Shown piece after piece: positions 8,267 through 17,663 of a stretch of 46,113 nt of DNA. The translations under genes and the position numbers were made by a program. The DNA is taken from positions 1 through 46,113 of the forward strand of contig NZ_MPPI01000002.1 of NCBI RefSeq assembly GCF_001895925.1, read 5' to 3'. The notes beneath the pieces were generated by a model. It saw nothing but the letters and a program-made list of their open reading frames with translations, ran no database searches and had not been told where the DNA came from. This stretch comes from Phormidesmis priestleyi ULC007 (GTDB lineage: Bacteria; Cyanobacteriota; Cyanobacteriia; Leptolyngbyales; Leptolyngbyaceae). Within the stretch, counting starts at the first letter, position 1, and each line of letters starts with the position of its first letter.

Positions 8267-8826
8267 TTGTACAGTTGCTCCCGATCGATATAAGCCTGAA
8301 TTGGAGAAGTCACCCCCTCCGTTTCTCCCTGTTCACGGTAGGCGGTAGACGAGACATTTGGGGCATTGAGATCCGCGATCGTCACGTCGGCTCCCATCTG
8401 CCGCAAAGGGTCTAGCTCTTTGTCTGCAATCAAATATCCGGGTCTGGGCACCACTAAAAGCTTGACCCGATCAAGCAAGTCTCTCGCCCGAAACCATTTT
8501 GGCAGTTGACCCACCAAATCAGACCCGACAACTAGCGTAAATTCTGCACCCTGCCAGCGTTCCTGCGCCTGCTCTACTGTGATCACGGTGCGAGAATTGC
8601 TCAACTCTGGATAGACCTGAATGTTGTGTCGAAATGAGTCTAAGTCACTAATCAGCAATCGCAACATCTCAGTGCGGTGGTCTAACGCCGTTTGGTGAGA
8701 CTTAAACGGGTTATCTGATGCCCAAACCGCGACTTGATCAAAGTACTGAGAAAGCCAGCACAAAATGGCGAGATGTCCTCTCGTAGGGGGGTCAGCGCTA
8801 GTGCCAAACAATGCAACTCTTAACAT
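8230..8826 (-). CDS. nadD: Nicotinate-nucleotide adenylyltransferase
   Basis: This 198-residue nucleotidyltransferase has the family motif GTSADPPTRGH at residues 8-18, where the His binds ATP phosphates, and a late SSTAYRE motif matching the ISSTxxR signature. NadD joins nicotinate mononucleotide to AMP, giving deamido-NAD, the substrate of NadE. It starts with ATG 44 bases after pncB, and its last 37 bases are shared with the start of nrtR. In many bacteria nadD sits with yqeK and rsfS; here those two are 6 kb away, and nadD has moved into an NAD-specific operon. Confidence 0.95.
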   Translation of the reverse strand: MLRVALFGTSADPPTRGHLAILCWLSQYFDQVAVWASDNPFKSHQTALDHRTEMLRLLISDLDSFRHNIQVYPELSNSRTVITVEQAQERWQGAEFTLVVGSDLVGQLPKWFRARDLLDRVKLLVVPRPGYLIADKELDPLRQMGADVTIADLNAPNVSSTAYREQGETEGVTSPIQAYIDREQLYKCHARREKLPTY

Positions 8827-8870
8827 AGGTTAAATGGGTGAAGGAGAATCTTTAATCTAGAAGCGTTCAC

Positions 8871-10220
8871 TCAATCGGTTGTTTTTCGTCGAGTTTTTTT
8901 GATTAGAGCGGACAGATCGTCAGAAAGATCTAACGGAATCGATTCGGGCTGATCGATATCCCGAACTGAGGCGGACAAACTGGCAACAGAAGCGATCGTT
9001 CGTTCAGCGATCGTACTCAAACTGTCTGATTCTTGCACTCGCTGCCCCTGTTTGAAAACAAGCTGCATCAAAGGCTGTTCGTGATCAGGAGTTTCGTGGA
9101 TTAAACCTAAGCGATCGCACTGCACGATTCCGTTTTCAACGCGACGAAAAATCTGCTTCCGTCCCGGATGGGTAATCTTGCCTGGAGATTCTTTCATCAC
9201 TGGAATGCCGTCAATCTCCACCAGTTTATAGACTCCGTTTACTGGAGAACCTGTCACGAGTTGCGTTCCAATGCCATAACCATTGATGCAGGCTCCTGCC
9301 GCCTTTAGTTCAGCAATCTTCCATTCATCTAAGTCACCACTCGCAATGATGGCGACTCCGGGCAAGAGCGATCGCACCTGCTGAGACAGCGACGCGAGAT
9401 CACCCGAATCGATTCGCACTCCCGATAGTTGAAGTCCCGCTTTCATTTGCTCGGACAAATCGCGGGCAGCAGCGATCGTGTCATAAGTGTCAATCAACAG
9501 CGGCGCACCCGGAAAGTAGCGGTGAAATGCCGTAAATGCCTCTGCCTCAGTGCCTTCTGTCGCACTCAATGCCATCACGAGCGCATGGGCCATCGTTCCA
9601 GAAGGTGTGCGTCCTAGCTTCACGGCAGCTAAGACATTAGACGTGGCATCTAACCCGGCTGCCAATGCTGCACGAGCCGCCCACAAAGCACCTTGGGGAC
9701 TGAAAGCTCTGCGAGTGCCAAACTCTAATAGGGTTGCGTCTACTCCGGCTACGTCACGCATTCGCGCCGATCGAGTTGCCACTAGGGTTTGATAGTTCAG
9801 CGTGTTTAGTAAATAGGTTTCGACGAGTTGCGCTTGCCAGAGAGGGGCTTCTATCCGCAGTAACGGCTCGTTAGCGAAGATGGCGGTTCCCTCTGGCACT
9901 GCCCAAACGTCGCCGCTAAATCGAGCTTCTTGCAGTACAGCCCAAAATTGGGTCGGTGCATGCTCAAAAGCGCCCATCGACTGGAGAGCTTCAACCTGAG
10001 TAGAACTGAATCGAAATTTCTCTAGATAATCTAGAGCTTGAGCCAGCCCCATCGCAATCAAATACCCAAATCTTTCAGGCAAGCGCCGAACGGTCATCTC
10101 AAAGCTGGCGCGACGCTGATCTAGATGTTCGCCCACATAACAGGCTGCCATCGTCAACTGATATAGATCAGTGAGAAGGCTGTAATCGTCTGGCGTTAGC
10201 GTCAGTTCTATGTCTTCCAC
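8871..10220 (-). CDS. pncB: Nicotinate phosphoribosyltransferase
   Basis: The enzyme converts nicotinate and phosphoribosyl pyrophosphate to nicotinate mononucleotide, the entry step of the Preiss-Handler pathway. The DYSLLTDLYQLTM start, the GTMAHALVMA motif and the RIDSGDLASLS phosphate-binding stretch mark the family. I choose the GTG at 10220 (449 residues): a perfect AAGGAG (10227-10232) precedes it by six bases. A longer frame reaches a TTG at 10316, but that codon lies inside the -35 region of a good promoter with TATAAT at 10287-10292. It is the first gene of the NAD unit. Confidence 0.95.
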   Translation of the reverse strand: MEDIELTLTPDDYSLLTDLYQLTMAACYVGEHLDQRRASFEMTVRRLPERFGYLIAMGLAQALDYLEKFRFSSTQVEALQSMGAFEHAPTQFWAVLQEARFSGDVWAVPEGTAIFANEPLLRIEAPLWQAQLVETYLLNTLNYQTLVATRSARMRDVAGVDATLLEFGTRRAFSPQGALWAARAALAAGLDATSNVLAAVKLGRTPSGTMAHALVMALSATEGTEAEAFTAFHRYFPGAPLLIDTYDTIAAARDLSEQMKAGLQLSGVRIDSGDLASLSQQVRSLLPGVAIIASGDLDEWKIAELKAAGACINGYGIGTQLVTGSPVNGVYKLVEIDGIPVMKESPGKITHPGRKQIFRRVENGIVQCDRLGLIHETPDHEQPLMQLVFKQGQRVQESDSLSTIAERTIASVASLSASVRDIDQPESIPLDLSDDLSALIKKTRRKTTD

Positions 10221-10286
10221 CCGATTCTCCTTAAGTTGATTAAGTTCGCTTGCAGGAAGAGAAGTTTGATGGCTCTTACTTCTAGA

Positions 10287-10316
10287 ATTATAGTCAAAAG
10301 AACCAAAAATATGCAA
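10287..10316 (-). promoter_or_regulatory. Probable promoter of pncB-nadD-nrtR-nadE
   Basis: On the minus strand a perfect -10 box TATAAT (10287-10292) stands 18 bases from a TTGCAT -35-like box (10311-10316). Transcription would begin near 10280, giving a leader of about 60 bases before the GTG at 10220. An 8-base palindrome TTCTAGAA (10280-10287) covers the expected start point, a classic position for a repressor operator; whether NrtR binds there is unknown. Confidence 0.5.
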
Positions 10317-10490
10317 ACAAAAAACCAGTTTTTTCTGCTAACGAAACACAATGCTCCCAAATGTCCATGAATCTGTTTGCGATTAAAGATTGAGAATGTA
10401 GTATTTTTAGTGATTTTTATCAAAAATGTATATCTTGGGTGATATCCATTTGATTTGTGAAAGCGAGAGATCCGTATCCAGACACGGCAG

Positions 10491-10540
10491 TGCCATGCCC
10501 ATCCAAAAGCGTAGGGGCATGGCATGCGGTGCCCCGTCCG
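10491..10540. repeat. Palindromic GC-rich element
   Basis: A perfect 10-base stem, TGCCATGCCC (10491-10500) with GGGCATGGCA (10515-10524), encloses 14 bases. The right arm also forms an overlapping palindrome, GGGGCA...TGCCCC (10514-10535), starting with GTAGGGGC. GTAGGGGC palindromes are common intergenic repeats in cyanobacteria, and this looks like a degraded one. No T-run follows on either strand. Confidence 0.5.
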
Positions 10541-10578
10541 ATGGAGCGATCAGTCACAATTGCTTCCGAAATCGGTAT

Positions 10579-10620
10579 GAGAGGGCGATCGACTTGATAA
10601 GTGCCGAAGGAGCAACCCCA
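10579..10620 (+). promoter_or_regulatory. Glycine-riboswitch-like aptamer fragment (3' half missing)
   Basis: On the plus strand GAGAGGGC (10579-10586) is followed by GTGCCGAAGGAGCAACCCC (10601-10619). GCCGAAGGAGCAA is identical to the conserved core I recall for the first aptamer of the Bacillus subtilis gcvT glycine riboswitch, and GAGAG is the conserved 5' side of its P1 stem. The required 3' partner (CTCTCAGG) is not found downstream. Instead the sequence runs straight into the 3' end of the oppositely oriented ABC gene (stop at 10624). A truncated relic is the most likely reading; a chance match remains possible. Confidence 0.4.
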
Positions 10621-10623
10621 GAT

Positions 10624-12534
10624 TTACGATGCAGAAAGTCCGCGTTGTTCTTGACGTTCGCGAATCCGATCGAGCGTCCCGACCGGAATCGCCGCAATTA
10701 ACTGCCGCGTATAGGGTTGTTGAGGGTGACGATAAATCGTGTCAGCCGTGCCGACCTCTTCAATTTTGCCTCGGTTCATCACGACGATGCGATCGCTCAT
10801 AAACTTCACCACACTGAGATCGTGAGAAATGAAGATATAGGTCAACCCAAATTCTGATTGCAGTTCTTTGAGCAGATTGAGCACTTGCGCCTGCACCGAG
10901 ACATCCAGCGCTGAGACAGACTCATCGCAGATGATGAACTTAGGATTAAGAGCTAGCGATCGGGCAATACAAACCCTTTGCCGCTGCCCACCCGAAAACT
11001 CGTGGGGATAGCGCTTCATCAAATCAGGGTCTAGTCCCACTCGCTGCAATAAATAAGCTGCCCGTTCCTGATGCTGTTTGCCCTTGCCGCGACTATAAAT
11101 TTGTAGCGGCTCCATCACGGCTTCCCCGATGTTGAGTCGCGGGTCGAGCGAACTGTAAGGATTTTGGAAGATAATTTGCGCTTCTCGTCGCAATTGACGA
11201 ACTTGTTTTGGCGGCAGCGACAGAATATCTTTGCCTTCAAATAGCACTTTTCCCGTTTTCGCTTCAATCAGCCGCAATAGCGTTCGTGCCAGGGTCGTTT
11301 TACCGCAACCCGATTCACCCACCAGTCCCAACGTCTCGCCAGGATATACGTCAAACGAGACATCGTTAACGGCCATCACATAGCGCTTGGTCTGCCCAAA
11401 AATGCCCCGCACCGGAAACGCGACCTGAAGATTTTGCACTGAGACGAGCGGCGGTTTTTTCTGAAGTTCTTGCAATCGCGAGTTAAATTCAGTGTCGCTA
11501 ATCTCCTCAGCACTGCGGAGCGCAGCATTCACATCTTGCTGTTTCGCTTCGATCAGCGTCTCCCCATTCCGCAGCCTAGAGACTTCCATAAAGTCTGAGA
11601 CGGTAGGCAGGTAGCGCAGGCGACGATCGGGCTGAGGGCGACAGGTCAGCAATCCCTTTGTGTAAGGGTGTTGAGGGTTAGAAAAAATGTCTAAAACAGA
11701 GCCATATTCGACAATTTTACCTTCATACATCACCGCAACTTGATCGGCAATTTCAGCGATTAAACTCAAATCATGGGTGATAAACATCATGCCCATGCCG
11801 CGCCGATTTCGCAAATCTCGCAGCAAGTCCAAAATCGTGGCTTGCACCGTCACATCGAGCGCAGTCGTCGGCTCATCAGCGATCAGCAAAGTGGGATTGC
11901 AAGAAATCGCCATCGCAATCATCACACGCTGAATCTGTCCGCCCGAAAGCTCGTGAGGGTAGCGATCGAGCATGGCTAATTTCTGTCGGTTGATCTGACG
12001 ATCGATCTCAACTTGACTCGGTTGCGTCCCATCTGGATAAAACTCTTCTAGAAATCGGCGTTTAAGCTCCTCGTCGGGCGGCAGCAGTTTCACTTCTTGC
12101 AAAAGTGAAACTGCTCGGCGCTGTGCCTGAGATTCAGAGATCTTTTCGTGTAGACGAATCGCCTCAGTCAGTTGAAACCCACACGTGTAGACCGGATTGA
12201 GCGAACTCATCGGCTCCTGAAAAATCATCGAAAGCCGATCGCCCCGATAATTTTGCAACTCCTTAACCGGAACGCGCAGTAGATCTATCGGTTCGCCGAT
12301 CGTTTCAGCATCACTAAACCAGATTTCGCCTCCCGTCACCCGACCCGGCGGATTGGGCACCAATCCCATCACTGCCAGCGACGTGACCGATTTTCCCGAA
12401 CCCGATTCCCCCACGATTCCTAGCGTCTGCCCCCGTTTCACCTGAAAAGAGATGCCATCCACCGCTTTCACAGTTCTTGTATCGGTTTTGAACTGTACCT
12501 GAAGGTCACGAACGTCAAGAATAATCTCACTCAT
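10624..12534 (-). CDS. Peptide-type ABC transporter, two fused ATP-binding domains
   Basis: This 636-residue protein is two DppD/DppF-like ATPases in tandem. The first has Walker A GESGSGKS near residue 45 and signature LSGGQIQRV; the second has GESGCGKT and FSGGQRQRV about 330 residues later. Each ends with the oligopeptide-binding cysteine-containing or proline-rich tail typical of dipeptide/oligopeptide, nickel or glutathione importers. Together the two would power a peptide-type importer, but no permease or binding-protein gene is nearby, so the substrate is open. I prefer the ATG at 12534 over a TTG nine bases upstream. The 3' end abuts the riboswitch-like fragment. Confidence 0.92.
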   Translation of the reverse strand: MSEIILDVRDLQVQFKTDTRTVKAVDGISFQVKRGQTLGIVGESGSGKSVTSLAVMGLVPNPPGRVTGGEIWFSDAETIGEPIDLLRVPVKELQNYRGDRLSMIFQEPMSSLNPVYTCGFQLTEAIRLHEKISESQAQRRAVSLLQEVKLLPPDEELKRRFLEEFYPDGTQPSQVEIDRQINRQKLAMLDRYPHELSGGQIQRVMIAMAISCNPTLLIADEPTTALDVTVQATILDLLRDLRNRRGMGMMFITHDLSLIAEIADQVAVMYEGKIVEYGSVLDIFSNPQHPYTKGLLTCRPQPDRRLRYLPTVSDFMEVSRLRNGETLIEAKQQDVNAALRSAEEISDTEFNSRLQELQKKPPLVSVQNLQVAFPVRGIFGQTKRYVMAVNDVSFDVYPGETLGLVGESGCGKTTLARTLLRLIEAKTGKVLFEGKDILSLPPKQVRQLRREAQIIFQNPYSSLDPRLNIGEAVMEPLQIYSRGKGKQHQERAAYLLQRVGLDPDLMKRYPHEFSGGQRQRVCIARSLALNPKFIICDESVSALDVSVQAQVLNLLKELQSEFGLTYIFISHDLSVVKFMSDRIVVMNRGKIEEVGTADTIYRHPQQPYTRQLIAAIPVGTLDRIRERQEQRGLSAS

Positions 12535-12663
12535 AGGTGGCAAGAGCGCAGTTGGCAGAGTTGTAATCTAAATTACGTGGATCTTAACAAGGCTTTTACG
12601 ATCGCGGTTGTGGTCGGTTCATCAGACATGAGTGATTTGTTAATGGTTCCTGACCGACGACGT

Positions 12664-13620
12664 TTAAAGCATTGATAATTCTCCAACGACATCCAGGCGT
12701 TTATAGCGCCCGATCGTCAGATAGGTGTCTGAGAGAGTTTCGGCAACAGAGGGCGTGATCCAGCCCATTTGTTTGAGAACGTGGATGGCGATCGCATATT
12801 TTGCCCGTTTAGCGCCATCCATAACTTTGATGGCTAACCCTAAACCTTCACCGACCCGTCCAACACACTGCACACCTTCGGCACCCGATTTGCTGACAAT
12901 TTCTCCTTCAGTCAGACGCATCAGTTCGGTGTCAAATTCTCCGTCGCCTGAAACCATGATCGGGTGATGCGTCATCGATCGCGAGATGCGCTCCATGTCT
13001 AGACTATTGCCAGATGCAAGCTGGGCATAGAGCCAAGCCAATTGTCGCAGTTGCATAAAATAAGTGGGCGCACCGCAATCATCTTTCGCCACAATAAATT
13101 CCGCGCCAGGAATTTTTAATAGCTCGGCGATCTTTGTCAAGATTAACTGCTGAACGGGGTGATTGGCTTGAAGATAGGTGTTGAGCGGCAGCCCACGCTG
13201 CTGACAGACTGCCAACATTCCAGCGTGCTTGCCAGAGCAGTTATCTTGCAACGGACTCTGTTTATTAGGAGGAATTGGACACTGCACCGCACCGGGGTCG
13301 ATGTCTGCTCTCCAAAGAATGTTAAAAACTTGTCTAACTTGATGAATTGACCCTTTGTGAGAGCTACAAATAATTGCTAGGTCACGATCGGTCAACCCAT
13401 ACCGCTCCAACGTTCCAGTCGTAGTGACCGCCAGCGCCTGAAACGGTTTCAAAGCAGAACGAGCAAACGTCGCTGCTTCTGCATTACCCGCCATTAGTAA
13501 GATGCGACCGCGATCGTCACAAATTGCCGCCTGAGCGTGATGCACAGATTCTATGATACCTTCGCGCAGAAGTCTGACTTCCAGTTCTGCCGATGCGTGA
13601 GTTCTTCTTCCCCTTGTCAT
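12664..13620 (-). CDS. Asparaginase (COG4448 / Rhizobium-type)
   Basis: This 318-residue protein has the hallmark motifs of the thermolabile Rhizobium-type L-asparaginase family: RSALKPFQA, CSSHKGS, NCSGKHAGM, DDCGAPTY and SKSGAEGVQC. The family is unrelated to E. coli AnsA/AnsB and belongs to the serine-lactamase-like fold, with the SxxK and the Cys/Lys zinc-site residues visible in those motifs. It would hydrolyse asparagine to aspartate and ammonia. It sits downstream of the CGLD27 gene and upstream of the ABC ATPase on the same strand. The family is clear; activity is inferred. Confidence 0.9.
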   Translation of the reverse strand: MTRGRRTHASAELEVRLLREGIIESVHHAQAAICDDRGRILLMAGNAEAATFARSALKPFQALAVTTTGTLERYGLTDRDLAIICSSHKGSIHQVRQVFNILWRADIDPGAVQCPIPPNKQSPLQDNCSGKHAGMLAVCQQRGLPLNTYLQANHPVQQLILTKIAELLKIPGAEFIVAKDDCGAPTYFMQLRQLAWLYAQLASGNSLDMERISRSMTHHPIMVSGDGEFDTELMRLTEGEIVSKSGAEGVQCVGRVGEGLGLAIKVMDGAKRAKYAIAIHVLKQMGWITPSVAETLSDTYLTIGRYKRLDVVGELSML

Positions 13621-13662
13621 GTGTAGAACTTTAACATTAGAGGGAGACAGGATAGAAAAAAT

Positions 13663-14157
13663 TTATAAGACCCACCAAGCTAGGCTCCCCGCACAAAACA
13701 TCAGACCCACAATCTGGAACGTGCGGCTAAGACGTTGCAAAACAGGCTCGACTTGATAGGTCACAATCAGCCGATCTTGCGTCAAAACTTCCACAGGCTT
13801 TTCCCACGTTTGACCGTCATACCAGCCCGATTCTTCATAAAAAACGCTGCTATTTAGCAGCCGAGTCTTGACATATCGCCACCCTAAATAGAGTCGCAGC
13901 AGCGCCAACGCGGGAATAATGCTGGCTCCTGCTGCTGCCAATAGCCCAAACTGAGTTGGGTGTTTTGCGGGCACAAAACTCACTGCCGCAACTGGGCCTG
14001 ACACCAACCAACTTAGACCCCACAGCACGATCGTCGGTTTAACATAGGCAAACAAGTCAAGCGTTGCCCAACGAAAAAACCAGGATTCTTTGAGGTCTTG
14101 ATATTCGTTAATCGGTCTCTGTTCCAGTGGGACTGGGCAAACGACGGATGAGTTCAT
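13663..14157 (-). CDS. CGLD27 (DUF1230) family membrane protein
   Basis: This 164-residue protein opens with CPVPLEQRPINEY and the ESWFFRW stretch that identify CGLD27, a family conserved in cyanobacteria, algae and plants. Three hydrophobic segments (about 38-58, 67-88 and 147-163) suggest a membrane protein, probably thylakoid or plasma membrane. Plant work links CGLD27 to iron-deficiency responses; the molecular role is unknown. I use the ATG at 14157; a TTG two codons upstream is a weaker choice. It lies between rsfS and the asparaginase gene. Confidence 0.88.
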   Translation of the reverse strand: MNSSVVCPVPLEQRPINEYQDLKESWFFRWATLDLFAYVKPTIVLWGLSWLVSGPVAAVSFVPAKHPTQFGLLAAAGASIIPALALLRLYLGWRYVKTRLLNSSVFYEESGWYDGQTWEKPVEVLTQDRLIVTYQVEPVLQRLSRTFQIVGLMFCAGSLAWWVL

Positions 14158-14212
14158 AACCAAGCCAAAGAAGGAAACAGAAACAGCCTATTCGTCAGTA
14201 TAAAAGAGTTTC

Positions 14213-14282
14213 GAGCGTTGAGTTTTAAGTTTTGAGTCACTTGAAGCGCGATGCCATAACTCTGATTTCAAGCTCAACGCTC
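14213..14282. repeat. Inverted repeat with AGTTTTGAG motif
   Basis: GAGCGTTGAG (14213-14222) and CTCAACGCTC (14273-14282) are perfect 10-base inverted arms, and the loop contains AGTTTTGAGT (14228-14237). The element fills the gap between rsfS and the CGLD27 gene. Related AGTTTTGAG sequences occur at 40079-40128 and 42411-42420. Confidence 0.6.
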
Positions 14283-14291
14283 AAACCCTCT

Positions 14292-14711
14292 CTAGCTGGC
14301 TATTTCTGCGTAAGCCATTCGGGGCGCGTGTCCCCAAAATGCTTCTAAGTCGTAGCGTTCTCGCTCTTGAGGCATCAAGACATGAACAATCACATCGCCG
14401 TAGTCTTCAAGCACCCAAGTGCCTTCTGAAACGCCTTCTGAGCGTAGGGGGCGGCGGTTCATCTTTTCAAGAATTTTGTCCTCGATCGAGGTCGCGATCG
14501 CCCGCACCTGCACTTTAGAGAAGCCTGTAATCACCACAAAATAATCGGCTAAAACGGTGACTTCTCCAACTTTCATCAGCGTAATTTCTTCACCTTTGCG
14601 ATCGTCGGCAGCTTCAGCAGCAAGCAGAGCCAGTTCGTAGCTACGATCGGGTGCGGTTTGAGTTGTGCCAGAGAAGGTAGAAAGAATTTGCTCTTTGGTG
14701 AAATCTGTCAT
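14292..14711 (-). CDS. rsfS: Ribosomal silencing factor RsfS (Iojap family)
   Basis: This 139-residue protein has the RsfS/DUF143 core: AALLAAEAADDRKGEEITLM, the ADYFVVITGFSKVQVRAI stretch and EGVSEGTWVLEDYGDVIVHV. RsfS binds ribosomal protein L14 on the large subunit and blocks joining of the subunits when nutrients are short. Its partner L14 is encoded in the same window (28415-28783). The gene follows yqeK by 85 bases, the usual yqeK-rsfS pairing. The length is normal. Confidence 0.95.
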   Translation of the reverse strand: MTDFTKEQILSTFSGTTQTAPDRSYELALLAAEAADDRKGEEITLMKVGEVTVLADYFVVITGFSKVQVRAIATSIEDKILEKMNRRPLRSEGVSEGTWVLEDYGDVIVHVLMPQERERYDLEAFWGHAPRMAYAEIAS

Positions 14712-14796
14712 TAATGGTTAAGTTCCTAATCTAAGTGGGTGTTAACGAGATTGGGTGAATCAATCTAGTAAGGCGGCATTGGCGTAAATTCCAAAG

Positions 14797-15429
14797 CTAA
14801 TGTTTTCTAGGACTGCGTTTGAAACCTTTTTGTAAAAACCAGTTGCGGGTCAAAACGGTGCGCGGATGAATCAAGTGACGAGCGTCTAATAAATGTCTTA
14901 AAGAATAATCAGCTAACCGCCAGATGGCTTGATCTAAGTCTTGCCGACTGAGGTGTCGCAATTCTTCTAACTCAGGAGTGTCGCCCCGTCCAGGTTCTAG
15001 CCCGTCTGCTAAATAGACCACACAGCTTAAAGCACTCATGCCCGGACTGCCCAGCGTGTGATCACAAATTGCTTGTAGGATATCTGGATCAAAAACGCCG
15101 AACTGATCCCGAGCCACGATCGCGCCCACCTCGGCATGTAGCAAATGCGGGTTTGCAATATCCACCGAATCAAGCGTTAACCCTTCTTTTTGCGCCATTT
15201 GCAACAGTCGCAGGGGCTTAAAAAACTTTGCTAAGTCGTGCATCAATCCTGCTTTTGCCGCTTTCCCTGCGTCTAGCCCGTGGCAATTTGCTAGCTCGAT
15301 CGCCATCTCTTCTACGCGCAAAATGTGTCGAACCCTGGTATCAGGAACGTTTGCTTTTAACCAGTTCAGAATTATCTCACGCTGATCGGGGTGAGTTGGC
15401 GGCGCTAATGGGTTTAGAGATTGAGACAC
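14797..15429 (-). CDS. yqeK: YqeK family HD-domain hydrolase (diadenosine tetraphosphatase)
   Basis: This 210-residue HD protein shows His and Asp metal ligands at VRHILRVEEM and LMHDLAKFF (HD pair at 64-65), then HAEVGA and CDHTLGSPGMS, matching YqeK. Members split diadenosine tetraphosphate symmetrically into two ADP, using a metal pair. The start is a GTG at 15429. The gene leads the yqeK-rsfS-CGLD27-asparaginase run and is divergent from the zinc peptidase gene, leaving 188 bases of shared promoter region. Confidence 0.93.
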   Translation of the reverse strand: MSQSLNPLAPPTHPDQREIILNWLKANVPDTRVRHILRVEEMAIELANCHGLDAGKAAKAGLMHDLAKFFKPLRLLQMAQKEGLTLDSVDIANPHLLHAEVGAIVARDQFGVFDPDILQAICDHTLGSPGMSALSCVVYLADGLEPGRGDTPELEELRHLSRQDLDQAIWRLADYSLRHLLDARHLIHPRTVLTRNWFLQKGFKRSPRKH

Positions 15430-15617
15430 AGTAGAAGTCAGAAAACTCCTGGATTCGCTGACTTTATTTTAGCGCAACGACTCAATCACTTCACTAAGCA
15501 TTACATCTCACTCTAATTGTTCTGCTCAACAAAAATCCCAACGGTCGCTAGATTGAAATGTTAGCATAGGCTCAAGTCTAGTCTGTCAAGCCGTTTCACG
15601 ACATTAGATGAGGTAAT

Positions 15618-16304
15618 ATGTTTTTCCATCCGTCCTATTTTTTACTGATTCCAGGCATGATCCTGGTGTGGTGGGCACAGCAGCGAGTTCAGAGTACTTA
15701 CCGCAAATATTCACAAATTCAATCTAGTTTGGGGCTGACGGGGGCTGAGGTTGCCGAAACTATCCTCAAGCGTATGGGCGTACAAAATGTAACGGTTGAA
15801 CCGATCGCAGGAGAACTGACGGATCACTATGACCCCACTGCAAAGGCTGTTCGGTTGTCTGAGGTGGTTTACGGGTCTAGCTCACTAGCTGCTGCCGCCG
15901 TTGCCGCTCACGAATGTGGTCACGTCTTGCAAGATGTGAAGGGCTACAAGCCAATGAATATCCGAGCCGCGTTGGTTCCGGCGGTCAATTTGGGGTCTAA
16001 TCTGGGCCCACTCCTGATCTTTGCAGGGTTATTTCTAGGTGCTTTGGGAGGCATTTTCATCAAGATTGGGATTGTCTTATTTGCGTCGGTAATTATCTTC
16101 CATCTCGTGACGCTGCCTGTCGAGTTTGATGCGTCGAGCCGTGCTCTCAGAATTATTGATGAGCTTGGTATTTTGCAAGGTGAGGAGAATCAAGGCGCTC
16201 GAAAAGTATTGAATGCTGCCGCTTTTACCTATGTAGCAACTGCGTTGTATGCAGTGTTGCAGTTGGCGCAATATCTCATAATTGCGATGTCACGCCGCAA
16301 TTAA
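15618..16304 (+). CDS. YugP-type zinc metallopeptidase (membrane)
   Basis: This 228-residue membrane protein begins with one hydrophobic helix (about 5-20). It then shows a zinc-binding HECGH at 98-102 and hydrophobic segments near 120-145 and 150-172. These features match the neutral zinc metallopeptidase family typified by Bacillus YugP. The substrate is unknown. A GAGG ribosome site lies a few bases before the ATG, and a clear intrinsic terminator follows 30 bases after the stop, so it is probably a single-gene unit. Confidence 0.92.
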   Translation: MFFHPSYFLLIPGMILVWWAQQRVQSTYRKYSQIQSSLGLTGAEVAETILKRMGVQNVTVEPIAGELTDHYDPTAKAVRLSEVVYGSSSLAAAAVAAHECGHVLQDVKGYKPMNIRAALVPAVNLGSNLGPLLIFAGLFLGALGGIFIKIGIVLFASVIIFHLVTLPVEFDASSRALRIIDELGILQGEENQGARKVLNAAAFTYVATALYAVLQLAQYLIIAMSRRN

Positions 16305-16333
16305 TTTTGCGTATCTCTAGCAATCATTTTTTG

Positions 16334-16363
16334 AAAGGGCATCTATACAAGATGTCCTTTTTT
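16334..16363 (+). terminator. Intrinsic terminator of the zinc peptidase gene
   Basis: AAAGGGCATCT (16334-16344) pairs with AGATGTCCTTT (16350-16360), with one G:U pair and a five-base loop, and is followed by a T-run (16358-16363). The opposite strand has an A-run at this place, so it stops plus-strand transcription only. Confidence 0.85.
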
Positions 16364-16442
16364 GTGCTATTCGCCTTCCTCTAATCCCATTGCAGAAGCG
16401 GATTGATCCTGACTGATTCAATAGATTTTAAGTCCCTATCGA

Positions 16443-17654
<1,212 letters not shown>

Positions 17655-17663
17655 CTAGCTGCC

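Noticed and set aside
10426-10701. 91-codon plus-strand frame across the riboswitch-like region
   Set aside because: It runs over palindromic repeats and into the 3' end of the ABC gene; no ribosome site or recognisable protein pattern.
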